Source: Lonicera japonica
Taxonomy: Eukaryota; Streptophyta; Magnoliopsida; Dipsacales; Caprifoliaceae
DNA: 64,000 nt
NCBI GenBank assembly: GCA_021464415.1
Contig: CM038471.1
Coordinates: 34,755,234 to 34,819,233, forward strand
Direction of reading: 5' to 3'
Shown here: piece after piece, positions 12,797 through 24,020 of the stretch
How positions within the stretch are numbered: position 1 is the stretch's first letter
Layout of the letters: each line of letters begins with the position of its first letter
The notes under the pieces: generated by a model
What the model was told of the DNA's origin: nothing
The model's input: the letters and a program-made list of their open reading frames with translations, nothing else
Database searches by the model: none
Translations under genes and position numbers: made by a program

Positions 12797-15260
12797 TTAT
12801 AATATTTAGCATCTTTTTAAAATTCGAAATTTGTAAGAGGTTGCCTTTTTGATCAGTGAGTTGATCGGCCGTCAGTTTCTCTAAGACATTAACATTGTCA
12901 TTAATATCGTCTTCTAGGCTAGTTTCTGGGATACAGTGGCTATATGTTGCTAGTTTCTTGGATTGACATTTTCTTATTCAAAAAAAAACTGAAAATGTAT
13001 TGAAGGGTTTAGTATTTGATTTTAGGCAAGGTTCAGGCCCGTTTTGTATCAAGCATGGAATGTAATTACTTGTTTAGTTGATTTTTATTTTATTTTTGAT
13101 GAACATTTTCTAACTTTTGGTGTTTAAATTGACTACTCTTTTGCCAAAGATTAAACTTTTTATCTTTGAACCATTTTTCACTTTACCTAGAATTTATTTT
13201 CTTCAAGAAGGCTAAGAATTAGAGTTCCTCCCTTTATGCATGCATGTGTATTATAGAATTAAATAAAATTAGATTGCCTAAAAAATTAAGCAATCAAATA
13301 CTAAAAAAGATGAAAAATATATATTTTTCCCAAGTTCTCCATAAAGAACTTTGCTAATCACACACCTCAATAAAACTTTATATCCCTGTTTGAAACTTGG
13401 GAGGTATAGGCCAAAATATTGTAATGGAAACTTGAGTTGAGCTTAGCATGATTCAAGCCACAGAAGAAAACGATTTGAAGTAGTAATTGAAAAAGGGTAC
13501 TCCTACACACAGTAAAAAACACAAACACATGGAGTGCAAAAATGTTGAAGGCTCATATCAAGTGTAAATTATTGAAAGATCTATCATTGTGGGGAAAACC
13601 CAAATAATCAAAGTATAATAACAGTTATATGAAAAACATTAAAGACTGAGAAAAAAAAAGAAATTGAAGATGAATAAACCCAATTCAGATTTCAATCCAT
13701 CCTCACTTGGTGGCGCAAGATACAAGAATACTCAAAATTAGGGCATAGATTTAGAAATTTACCTGATGACAAAGAGCTTAGGGGTTGACGCCGAAGAGAG
13801 GGGAATGCCGGAGAGCAGAACGACGGAGGGAGGAACTTGCACCTGCGACTGTGAGGAGTAGCGCGTGTGAGCGAAATGGCGAGAGTATGGAACATCAGTG
13901 AGTGGGAGAGAAATGGTGAGAGGAACGACAGCGAGGAAGGGGGTGGGAGGAATGGCGGCGAGGCGAACAAGGTGAGAAGAATGACAGCGAGGTGTAGGCG
14001 GTGAGAGTAATGGTATCAAGTAAGGAAGAGGGTAAGGAATTTGTGAGCTGCAAACTTCATTAGGGCTTTTTTTTGTTCTTTTCATTAAGTGTGAGAGGTG
14101 GTTTTATTTTTTTATTTTTTTTTGTTTAATGAAAATATAAGCGGGAATAGTTAAAATTTGGGCGCATTTTTCATTTTTCGTTTTGTAATGGCCTTTGTAA
14201 CGGTTAATCCGTTACATCCCTATTTTTGTTTTTACCAATAACTATTTAATAGAGTGAAAATAATATTTGTTTTCTTAGTAACGAATATTTTACATCAGTA
14301 ACGGATTAAATATGTTACTAGATTCTAATGGATTTAATCCGTTACTAATCGCAAAAACTGTGTGTTACAAATTTTGCGAAATGGTGTAGTGCTAAGAGCT
14401 TGAGTAGCTTTGCATTATGACGGCTGTGTTCGTGTTACAAGCTTACAAAGTCCCTATAGCGATTATATCCTTACAATATTACAATAAGAGGAAGGCTAAG
14501 CCACCCAAAGTTTAATCTCTCTAACTTAGGGGCTCTGAAGCGGGCTATGGAGCTCTATCTCTCTATATTTCATACTTGTGGTAAATGCTTGATTGTCCTT
14601 GGTTGTTGGAGTGTATTTCCTCCTCTTTTAGAAGTCAAATGCTTTTTCTATATGTATGACTGAGAGGAAAACATGTTAAGGAGCTCTAGGAGCAGATTGT
14701 GGCATTCCCTTGATCCTACCACTTCGGACATTACTTCTCCATGAATTCTGGTATTTTGTATGTAGTGGGTGAGCATTTAACAAAGTTGAGAGAGGCTCTA
14801 CTGCACCAGTGGAGTTAGTAGTAGTCGCCCGTACTGCTCATGTTTCTCTAACACAGTGGTTGACGGGGGAGCTCCAGTGCTCATTGGGAGAGTTCCGGTA
14901 TTTGAGCTCTATAATTTATAGTGTAGAAACGTCTAGGTCGGACACCCATATCCAATGGAGCTCTGGCCTTCAGGTGGTCTTCAAGTAGAGCTTCCGAGCT
15001 CCCCTTTTCATACTATCTAGAATTGCATAGGGCCTGATTAATTTGACCCGAAACTGCCCAGAAAATTCAAGCCACTATCCCTAGCAGTGATGCGCGTCAC
15101 TTTTCGGCCAAATTCCTTCATTTAGGCCTCTGAATCCATGTTTTAACTATCCGAATATAACTCCACTTGCTGTGGCAGAACCTGTTACTGACGCGAGTGA
15201 CCACATGTTGGCTCGTGATTGGCCGGGTAAATTAGATTATTAATTTACACCATCAACAAA

Positions 15261-15755
15261 TATATACATATTAGCTAAATTTGCTACCCCTTAACTTTAA
15301 AAATTAACTACAAATATTATTCTTGCCCCTTTAATATTGAACAAAAATAATATTAACACTAACTTTTCTTTTTTAATTTACGAAAATGAACACTAGTACT
15401 CACCCCCTTTAAAAAAAATTATAGCTCCGCCCCTGAATACCTATTACATAACAAATCACACAATACCATAACAAAGCAGCAGTGAAAACTAGAATAATTA
15501 ACTGAATTACATTTACAACATACAGACACTGCTAAATCAGTATCATCAGTGTTTGTTTCAAACGTACAAACTAAAGAAAATAAAAATAACTTTCCAATAC
15601 TACACACAGGTGGAAAGTATATTCTAAATCAAAAAAGAAGAGAAACCAACTTTCATCCTACCTCAGGCTAAACTTCCACCTCAATCTGCCTCAAAACAAA
15701 AAAACATATAACAAAACTACTCAATGAGTAAGTGATCTAAACATAATTTTAGTTG
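15261..15755. other. Intergenic DNA next to the DUF789 pseudogene
   Basis: No gene is seen. A phrase TAGCTCCGCCCCTGAATA at 15422, preceded by a run of A, resembles 3'-terminal debris of common plant DNA transposons. The stretch 15600-15755 is presumably the old 3' UTR of the DUF789 gene. Confidence 0.4.
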
Positions 15756-18330
15756 TCAGCATTGCCTAGAGACAAAGAACTCATAATCAGGCTGTCTATT
15801 TGTAAGGGTTTGGCTTCCTTTGGTTACAACAGCTCTAGCCATAAGAGATGCTGTCAGCTCAAGTGTACTTAACCGCTCTTTCAAAATTCCCTCAGGGTTT
15901 AAATTCAAGACCTCAGTTGTCAAGCTGTGTGCAGAGTGCCTTGGCTAGAACCATCATTCATTCTGTTCATTTTCAAGTACACAATTAGACTTTGAGTGTT
16001 CCGAGAGATTGAAATAGGCATATCATTTACCTGAGCATTGTAGCTTTGAAGGCCCACAACTGGAGAAACTATACAAGGATCCGGGCAAAGGGAATCAAAT
16101 GTGGAGCTTTTGTGAACCAAATGGCCAAATGAATGGTAAGTCAAGAAAGCTGCACGAAAATTGCCATCAGGTATCCTATAAATAGGATACCACGCAACCG
16201 AGTACCTGAAAAATTACACAGAATAGTTGTCTAATATAGCTCAGTGATACATTCCAATTTCTCTGCGTACTTGAATTGGGAATGTGTTCTACTTCACTAA
16301 GTATATTTATATCAATATTAATACAATAATTCCATATGACATATCTAATGTGGCCACCATGTATTAGTTACAACTTGGGTCGTCCTTATCAAAATTCATT
16401 ATAATCAATGAGTAATTGCCGGATTGGAAGGTCACTATTTTCTATAAGTAAATGTCCATGTAGGAGGACTCATATCTATGCATCAGCTTTTCAATTATTA
16501 ACCAGGACTTGGGATGAAGATCATGAAGATCCACTGAATCCAAAATACTTGGATCTCCATGTACTCTGCATTGTGGAGGTCCATCGCCTTTAACCAGCTT
16601 CTTTATCCTGAACAAGAGCAATTGAGATAATCGAAAGCAAGTTTTTCCAACAACTCAACAAGAAAACATATATGAATCCAACTAAAATTCATTAATTGTT
16701 CATCAACAGTTCCATATTCGGAAGTGTTCATAACAAAAATGAAAAGAACCCTTACATTTCAAAAAGGGGGCGTCTTTTTTGAGGGTGCTCTGATTCAAAA
16801 AATTCATAAGAAAGTTCCAAATCACTAGACCATCTGCAATCAATGGGTTGAATGGATACACTCTCTTCGATGCATACTGAAAATATTGGAAGGTCACCTA
16901 AATTAGATGATTTTTCTGATGTTTTATACATCTCATCTGCCTCCATAGCATCAGTATTACAAACCTCGTCACTGTTATGTTCACAATTACCCTTACATTT
17001 TCTAAAAAGCTGAACTGCCGACAAAAAGGGGACGAAATAGGCACAAAAAACAACGGAGTCACCACCAAATCTTTTCGATTTTTCATTATCCTCGGCCTTT
17101 ACTTCTAAACCGTAGGTCCCAATTTTTTCATACCACTGCCATAAGCTACCCAGAGAGATTTTGGGCGTTTCGTGTTTACAAAGAGATGAACCGATTACCC
17201 AATCACAAGAGCAAGTTTGACAACTTATAATATCATAAGACAGACAAACAACAGGAGAGGCTGAAAGAATAAGCCTTTCGAACTCAGCAATTGGATAACC
17301 CGTGGCCATTTGGATTACTTCGGATGCCAATTGTGCTCTACATGCATTATTCACTGCACCCACTATCTTGCTTAAATCATTTTGTGACACATATATTTTT
17401 AGATTTTGGGGTTCGGGGATTACACGCTTTGCAGCAGCATGATTTTTAATGCACTCTTCAGAAGTTGAACCGTTAACCATTTGAGCTCTCTGTTCTGTGC
17501 ACATCACAGAGGAATTTATAGAAGAAACAAGAACGTTGGAATCAGATAAAAATTCCTCCGCTGCAGTGATTTGGAAACTCCGGTTATCATCATCTGGTTC
17601 GTCAATCTCTGCAGTTAACTCACGTCTAGGTTGACTCAAGGTAGTCAATGGAGAATCTTTAACCCCATTGGGTATCCATTTCTTGCTGTAATAGATTTCT
17701 TTGTCTACTTTAGCACCTCATCAACTGCAGATAGCTCCTCGAGCATCTGTGATAGGTTGAGAGAACTGCGATCATTCAAACTGGGAACATTAGTATAGAT
17801 GTTTTCGAGTGGTTTTGATTCATTGGGAGAGAACTGCGAACTTTGAACTCATTTAAACATTAAAGATTTAGATTTCTTGGTTTGAAATCCAATCCTTGGA
17901 TAACTAATCTTAGAAGTAGATCTCGACACAGTGGCTAATAGTTTTTGTCCTTTCCCAAATAATAGTCATACTCCTTTGATCTTGGACAATTTTTCTTCTT
18001 CGATTTCCGAGAAACCTCAAGTTTTATTTGAGTTTTATCTTCAAAACTTGACAACATATTAGAATCAAAATGTTGGTTCTTTTTAAGCAAAGGGGAGCAA
18101 ACAGAGTTGACTCTAGACGACTCATACTTGCATTCCACAGCATGGTTTCTCTGAACCTTTTGCCAGACGGAATGATTATTTTCCTTCCCAAAACGGCCAT
18201 TCAAACTCGAAGCGCTGCCAACTCCGTAGGGAGTTGAATTCTTTGGCACTTTTTTAACTGGCTTCTCTCTTTTTTCCCACACCTCCAAATGTCCCTGCTT
18301 ACCAAAGTTGGCTTTCCCAGCACTAATATC
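15756..18330 (-). pseudogene. DUF789-family gene, decayed and 5'-truncated
   Basis: Four exons can be followed on the minus strand: exon 1 from 18330 to 16756, then 16607-16503, 16205-16031 and 15962-15756. The three joins keep phase (AT+G, TG+G, phase 0) with GT/AG borders. Recognisable DUF789 (PF05623) blocks are LWQWYEKIGTYGLEV, YFVPFLSAVQLF, SYEFFESEHPQKRRPL, HGDPSILDSVDLHDLHP, YSVAWYPIYRIPDGNFRAAF, SPVVGLQSYNAQ and LKERLSTLELTASLMARAV. The molecular function of the family is unknown. Lesions: stops and frame changes between 17650 and 17935, and two in-frame stops (TGA, TAG) at the start of exon 4. At 18330 the reading frame runs straight into a copia LTR, so the true N-terminus is gone. 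Confidence 0.88.
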
Positions 18331-18605
18331 TGTTAGAAAACATATTCCTTGTTTTTCTCCTAATTTTTCCCTTTCTTTCTCTCCCCTGTTTTTCTCCTGC
18401 TTTTTCTCCTTATTTCTCTCCATTGTCTCCTCCCCTGTTTTCCTCCTCTTTTCTCTCCTTATTTCTCTCCATTGTCTCCCTTCTTGTTTTTTACATTTCA
18501 TTGTATAATTCTCACACTATATAAAGGAATTCTTGTATTAGATTGTAATACACAAGATAATATACAAAACATTCATTTTTCTCTCATTCTCTCCAAAGTT
18601 TATCA
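18331..18605 (+). repeat. 5' LTR of copia lineage A
   Basis: It begins TGTTAGAAAACATATTCC and ends TTTATCA directly before the primer-binding site. The pyrimidine-rich middle holds two copies of CTCCTTATTTCTCTCCATTG about 50 bp apart. ACTATATAAAGG near 18514 is a good TATA box. Length is 275 bp. Transcription toward 18,6xx would start the element RNA. Ending the LTR at 18595 (CTCTCCA) is less likely because it leaves an unusual gap to the primer site. Confidence 0.75.
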
Positions 18606-18617
18606 TGGTATCAGAGC
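18606..18617 (+). promoter_or_regulatory. Primer-binding site, initiator tRNA-Met type
   Basis: TGGTATCAGAGC is the standard copia minus-strand primer-binding site, complementary to the 3' part of plant initiator tRNA-Met. It follows the LTR end directly. Confidence 0.9.
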
Positions 18618-19035
18618 AGGTTTAAATCCTTACTACTTCATCCTCCACCATTGCCAACCCACTGCCCACTTCTCTGCTATCCTCCATTGCTCAAACTTCA
18701 TAAACACCAATCTAAATCTTACTCAAATCTTTTCATTATTCACGAAAACTATCCAAACCGCCTCCAAAACACCGTCGCTCACCACCACTGTCATCGTCGT
18801 AACAAGACGATTCCGACGCCATCAAAAGCATCCCGAAACTCGCCCTCACGCGCCGGCGAGTGAATTCTAGCTCCGTCACCGATCCACGCACCGACGACTG
18901 TTCACTGACGCCGTTAAGTATTGTTCACTGACGCCGTTAAGTTACTGTTCAAAAAAAATAAAATTCTTTCCATTCCAAGTTTTTTATCTCAAGTCACATG
19001 TACTTAATTTCCTTACCTTTTTTTTTATTTTTATT

Positions 19036-22000
19036 ATGACCACATCTGAAATTCCTATTACTGTAAAACTCGATGGAAATAATTATAATCATTGGTCTAT
19101 GCTATTTCAAAAATTTTTGAAAGGGAAAGGCCTTTGGAATTATGTCACAGGTAAAGAATCTTGTCCCAAAGAAATTGATGCCAAATTTGAAGAATGGGAA
19201 ATCAACAACAATAAAATCTTGACGTGGCTCGCAAATACCGTCATTCCATCCATCAGTATCCAACTTGGCCGGTGCACCACTACAAAGAAAGCTTGGGATT
19301 TTTTGGCACAACGCTATGTTCAAACCAACTTTGCCAAGAAATACAAACTCGAACAGGACATTTGATCTCTTCAACAACAGCCGGGCCAGACAGTCTCTGA
19401 TTTTCATTCCAGCATGTGCCTTATATGGGATCAACTTGAGCTAATGGAACCACAGTGGACTGTTGATATGAACTTGTGGGAAACTTTTCGTGAGGAAACA
19501 CGGCTCGTTCAGTTTCTTATGGCTCTCCGAGACGAATTCGAGCCAATCAGAGCCTCTATGCTTCACCGCAAGCCTCTTCCTTTTGTTGAAGAAGCCTTGA
19601 CTAAACTAATCACTAAAGAAACCCGCAAAGGCATTACTCCCAACCTGTCATCCGTCTTCATCGCGGCCCCTCGCTAATAGCAGCACTTTTTTAAACCACC
19701 CACTGCCACCTCATCACCGCACCCTCAACAAGCATCCTCCCGTCTGTCCAAAGAACCGGTACAATGCAACTATTGTAAGGAATTTGGGCACATCGTTAAG
19801 TACTGCCCTTCTCCTACATCCCGGTACATGCGTAGTTTACAAAAATCCACCAGGACATCCGCCGCGTTCACCTCACTCAACGGTTTATCATTCAACCATC
19901 AGACTGGTCCCTCACCCACTGCTCAGGAAGTTCAGAACATGATCACACCGGATCACCATACAGTTGCATCTGCCTTCTCACCTCCCTCAGGTATTTCTTC
20001 TCCGTGGTTTCTTGACTCTGGGGCATCAAACCACATGACTTTTGATCCAACCCACTTTAAGTCATCTCGCTCTATGGGATCATCTACACTGATTCATACA
20101 GCTAATGGCTCAACTATTACTGCTAGTCACATTGGCTCTATAACTAATAATAGTTTATCCATCTCTGATGTTTTTCTTGTTCCTCAACTATCCATGCAAC
20201 TTTTATCTGTTGGACAGTTATGTGACCTTGGACTAATAGTCATCTTCCATGCTACTGGTTTTCTTATATAGGACCGATCGACGGGGATACAAGTTGGGAC
20301 CGGCCATAGAGTTAGTCGACTATATGTGGCAGACAAATTACAGATCTCATCCATCCCCAACTCACCTATCACAGATCTTACCATCAACCCATCATCCCTT
20401 ATTTCCTGGCATTCTAGATTAGGTCATGTTTCTTTTTCTCGCCTTCAATATATGATCAATAAAGGATTGTTAGGACCAGTTACCTTAGACGAAGATCATT
20501 ATTGTATTGCTTGTAAACTGGCTAAACAACCCGCTCTTCCCTTTCATAATAGTACAACTACTTCACGCTCTCCTTTCGATCTTGTACACTGTGATGTCTG
20601 GAGAAAAGCCCCAGTTGTTTCTATGGGAGGGGCTCAATATTATGTGGTCTTTATTGATGATTATTCTCGATACACCTGGACTTATTTACTCCATTCTCGG
20701 TCTGATTTTTTGAAAGTTTACATCGAGTTCGCCACTATGATCAAAACCCAATTTTCAAAAAATATCAAAATTTTCAGATCTGACTCTGGGGGAGAATACT
20801 TATCCAATCACTTTCTTGAATTCCTAAAGTCTCAAGGGACTCTTCCCCAACTATCTTGCCCAGATACCCCTCAACAAAATGGAGTTGCAGAAAGAAAACA
20901 CAGACACCTTGTCGAAACAGCTCGTACCCTCCTTCTTTCATCATCCGTACCTTCCGTCTTCTGGGGAGAAGCCATTCACACCTCTACCTTTCTTATTAAT
21001 CGTATCCCCTCCGTTGTCACAAATAGCATATCTCATTTCGAGCGTTTATATGGGACCACACCCAATTATTCTGAACTTCGCACCTTTGGATCCACCTGCT
21101 TTGTGTTACTCCCAAAACGAGAACGAATAAAACTCACTCCTAAAAATGCCATGTGTGTCTTCCTGGGGTATGGGATTCAACAAAAAGGGTATCGCTGTTA
21201 TGACCCGTCTGCCAAACGACTTCGCATTTCCCGTCATGTTACCTTCTGGGAACATAAACCATACTACACATTAACCAAAGATCCCCTCTCAAGTACTACA
21301 ACATCTTCTCCCATAGACCCATTCCCAGAGCTTGTCCCAGCCCCTTCACCAACTCCCCCTGAAGCCACTTCTATGCCACCACCTACCCCTACCCCTGAAA
21401 CTGTAACTGAATGTCCACCTGCCAACAACTCTACGTCCTGTCCTGAGTCTGTATCCCCGGCCGGCGGCCCTCTACTGCGACCAGTCCGAGACAGCCATCC
21501 ACCAGTCTGGCAATCCGATTATGAATGCTACCTCTCTGCTCTTCTATCTCTCCATGAGCCATCTTGTTACCGTGAGGCTTCTGCAGATCCTCAATGGCAG
21601 CAGGCTATGTCTGAGGAACTTGATGCCCTTCAGAAAACAAAAACTTGGGTTCTCACGGACCTACCCGCTGGCAAATCAATTGTTGGATGTCGATGGATAT
21701 ACAAAATCAAAACTAAAGCTGATGGGTCTATTGATAGGTACAAAGCTTGCCTCGTTGCCAAAGGATACACCCAGGAGTATGGGATCGATCATGAAGAAAC
21801 TTTTGCTCCGGTTGCTCGTATGACCACAGTTCGCACTCTTATCTCTGTCGCCTCTATTCGAAATTGGACCATTCATCAGAAGGATGTTAAGAATGCATTT
21901 CTTCATGGCGACCTTCAGGAAGAAGTTTACATGCAACCTCCCCCTGGGCTTCCTCATGCCCCTGGACAGGTTTGTAAACTTAGTCGAGCTCTCTATGGTC

Positions 22001-22783
22001 TCAAACAAGCGCCTCGAGCTTGGTTTGAGAAATTCTCCACAGCTATTCTGCAGCACGATTTTTCTCAGAGCACTCATGATCCAGCTATGTTTACTTGCTA
22101 CTCTTCGCATGGCATTGTTATTCTCCTTATTTATGTTGACGCTATGATCATCACTGGCGATGACCAGAATGGTATATGTAGACTCAAAGACTATCTGTGC
22201 TCGTGTTTTGAAATGAAAGACTTGGGGTTCCTACGCTACTTCCTTGGTATTGAGGTTGATCACTCCTCAACAGGATATTTCATCTCTCAAGTGAAGTATG
22301 CCTCTGATATTATCACACGTACAGGCCTTACTGACAACAAGACTGCTGATACTCCTCTTGAGATGAATGTCAAACTCTCATCTTCTGACGGCACTCTGCT
22401 TCCTAATCCTACTCTCTATCGACAACTTGTAGGAAGTCTCAATTATCTCACTATCACTCGACCTGACATCAGCCATGCTGTTCATATCGTGAGTCAGTTC
22501 ATGACTGCTCCACGATTCGTTCACTTTGCTGCCGTTCTACGAATTATCCACTACATCAAATGGACCCTACATCAGGGCTTGCATCTTTCATCTACATCCC
22601 AACCCCTGTTACAAGGATATTCAGACTCAGACTGGGCTGGTGATATTACTGATCGACGTTCCACGACTGGGTACTGCATTTTTCTTGGCGACTCGCTCAT
22701 TTCATGGAAAAGCAAGAAATAGACTGTTATTGCCCGTTCCAATGCCGAAGCTGAATACCAAACTCTCGCTCATACCTCTAACT
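19036..22783 (+). pseudogene. Copia lineage A gag-pol polyprotein (defective)
   Basis: A single frame runs from the ATG at 19036. Domains in order: Gag (LDGNNYNHWSMLFQKFLKG), CCHC knuckle (CNYCKEFGHIVKYC, about 19765-19806), protease (FLDSGASNHMT, about 20010), integrase zinc site (WHSRLGH...CIACK) and catalytic region (HCDVW, IDDYSRYTW, SDSGGEYLS), reverse transcriptase (FAPVARMTTVRTLI, DVKNAFLHGDL, YGLKQAPRAWF) and RNase H (GYSDSDWAGD). In-frame stops lie at 19363, 19675, 19678, 20269 and 22720, with no frameshift. The polymerase motif YVDD reads YVDA (about 22134). The element is therefore dead. It continues in frame into the lineage B fragment. Confidence 0.92.
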
Positions 22784-23256
22784 TAATTAGTTATTCCGAT
22801 GCGGATTTTGCTGGTTGCAAAATCGATAGGAAAAGCACTAGTGGCACTTGTCATTTTCTAGGACACGCACTAGTATCTTGGTCAAGCAAGAAACAAAATT
22901 CGATGGCCCTTTCAACGGCCGAAGCCGAATATGTGGCGGTCGGAAGTTGTTGTGCACAAACTTTGTACATTAAACAACAACTAGAGGACTTTGGAATTAG
23001 TTTTAGCCACATTCCTATAAAATGTGATAACACAAGTACTATAAGCTTGACCAAGAACCCCATACAACATTCACGTACTAAGCACATCGAGATAAGATAT
23101 CATTTTATTCGTGATCATGTGCAAAAAGGTGATGTTGATATTGAATTTGTTGGCACTGAATCGCAATTTGTGGACATTTTCACTAAACCACTCTCCGATG
23201 ATCGCTTTAGCACTATCCGACGTGAAATTGGTATGACTAGAGCATGTAATATCTAG
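22784..23256 (+). pseudogene. Copia lineage B RNase H fragment
   Basis: From about 22784 the same frame reads a second RNase H: LISYSDADFAGCKIDRKSTS, GTCHFLGHALVSWSSKKQ, ALSTAEAEYVAVGSCCAQ, KHIEIRYHFIRDHV, FVDIFTKPLSDDRF, ending at the TAG at 23254. It repeats the motif order just seen in lineage A, with different residues (DSDWAGD against DADFAGC). The C-terminal part is intact. Upstream lineage B domains are missing. The junction lies in the phrase HTS-NLISY. Confidence 0.88.
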
Positions 23257-24020
23257 TTGACCAAAATTTTCATGTATATTAATCATTAATGCTTATGTTT
23301 CAAGTATACAAAGATTTACGCGTTGTTCAATTACATAAAATTTAAACATTTATGCACCTAATATTTATATTTCATGATAAATTGATGTACTAATATCATT
23401 CTTGTAGCAAAAATGTTGTAAAGTAACTATTTGTAGGTGTTTTTGGGTCACAATGCTCAAACAAAAGAAAACCAGGGCAGATTAGGTGATCAGTCGACTG
23501 ATCAAGAACCATCAGTCGACTGAGGCCTGATCAGTCGACTGAAGCAGGGTCATCAGTCGACTGAGCAGTGCTGGGCAGCATTCCAACTATTTCAATTATT
23601 TTCCCTTGTTTTCCCTTCATTCTTCTCTTCTCCACTTCGAGACAACCCACACCAAACTCACTCCAAACCTTCACAAACATCATCTATTCTCCATTTTCAT
23701 CATCAAAACTCAACCTAAACCAAAAATCCTTCATTTCCTATATCAAATCACACACAAATCTCATCTATTTTATCCAAAATCCTTCAAACCTATATCAATC
23801 TCTCAAACCCTAACCCTAGCCACCGTTACCATTTTCTCAACCAAAAATCCATATTTTGCACCATCTTTCCTTCCAAAACTCCTCTTACCGCTCCATTTAC
23901 CAAATTTCCTACATATTTCTTTCGAATCACACATTTTCACATTAAAATCCCAAATCTCCTAAGAACCCTAATTCTTGAAAATTTTTCAACAACCACGTCT
24001 TTTACACAAAATCACTAGAC
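23257..24020 (+). other. Long spacer and leader upstream of the extra copia ORF
   Basis: This 764-bp stretch has no ORF of note. It holds four palindromes CAGTCGACTG (23491, 23513, 23532, 23554). After that comes a pyrimidine-rich, AAACC/CTTCA-rich leader with AAACCCTAACCCTAG near 23804 (a telo-box-like element). The leader looks like the 5' UTR of a separate mRNA for the ORF at 24021, but no splice site or TATA box is convincing. Confidence 0.5.
23491..23563. repeat. Four CAGTCGACTG palindromes spaced about 21 bp
   Basis: CAGTCGACTG occurs at 23491, 23513, 23532 and 23554 (start spacing 22, 19 and 22 bp). Each is set in a wider TCAGTCGACTGA context. Two more copies, 21 bp apart, lie in the 3' LTR at 26269 and 26290. 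The spacing is close to two helical turns. Confidence 0.9.

Larger units (their letters stand above)
10362..14391. mobile_element. Non-autonomous CACTA (En/Spm) transposon carrying a DnaJ gene fragment
   Basis: The ends are CACTGCACCA at 10362 and, inverted, CACTACACCA at 14391. A 3-bp duplication CTA flanks both (10359-10361 and 14392-14394). Many subterminal copies of TAACGGA / TCCGTTAC lie in both arms (about 10385-10650 and 14190-14350), a typical CACTA feature. No TNP2 or Transposase_24 domain is visible. Inside are a captured DnaJ exon (plus strand), small minus-strand exon-like pieces, and a GC-rich minus-strand leader-like stretch (13690-14085). Movement would have required a transposase supplied in trans. 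Confidence 0.88.
10174..15255. mobile_element. Solo LTR (about 1.05 kb) split by a CACTA element
   Basis: The left end is TGTTGGTGCGAAAATCTAG at 10174 and the right end is TTTACACCATCA at 15255. The ends are imperfectly inverted (TGTTGGTG against TGATGGTG). Both sides carry the 5-bp duplication ACAAA (10169-10173 and 15256-15260). Removing the 4,030-bp CACTA insert and one CTA copy leaves about 1,049 bp with no internal coding region, as expected for a solo LTR left by LTR-LTR recombination. The superfamily (gypsy or copia) cannot be told from the LTR alone. Confidence 0.7.

Noticed and set aside
13692..14085. Two overlapping minus-strand frames rich in Ser, Pro and Leu
   Set aside because: Overlapping frames in a GC-rich stretch near the CACTA arm, most likely a transcript leader; neither resembles a known protein.
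23800..23816. Telomere-like AAACCCTAACCCTAG
   Set aside because: Only about two units; better seen as a telo-box-like promoter word or chance than as an interstitial telomere.
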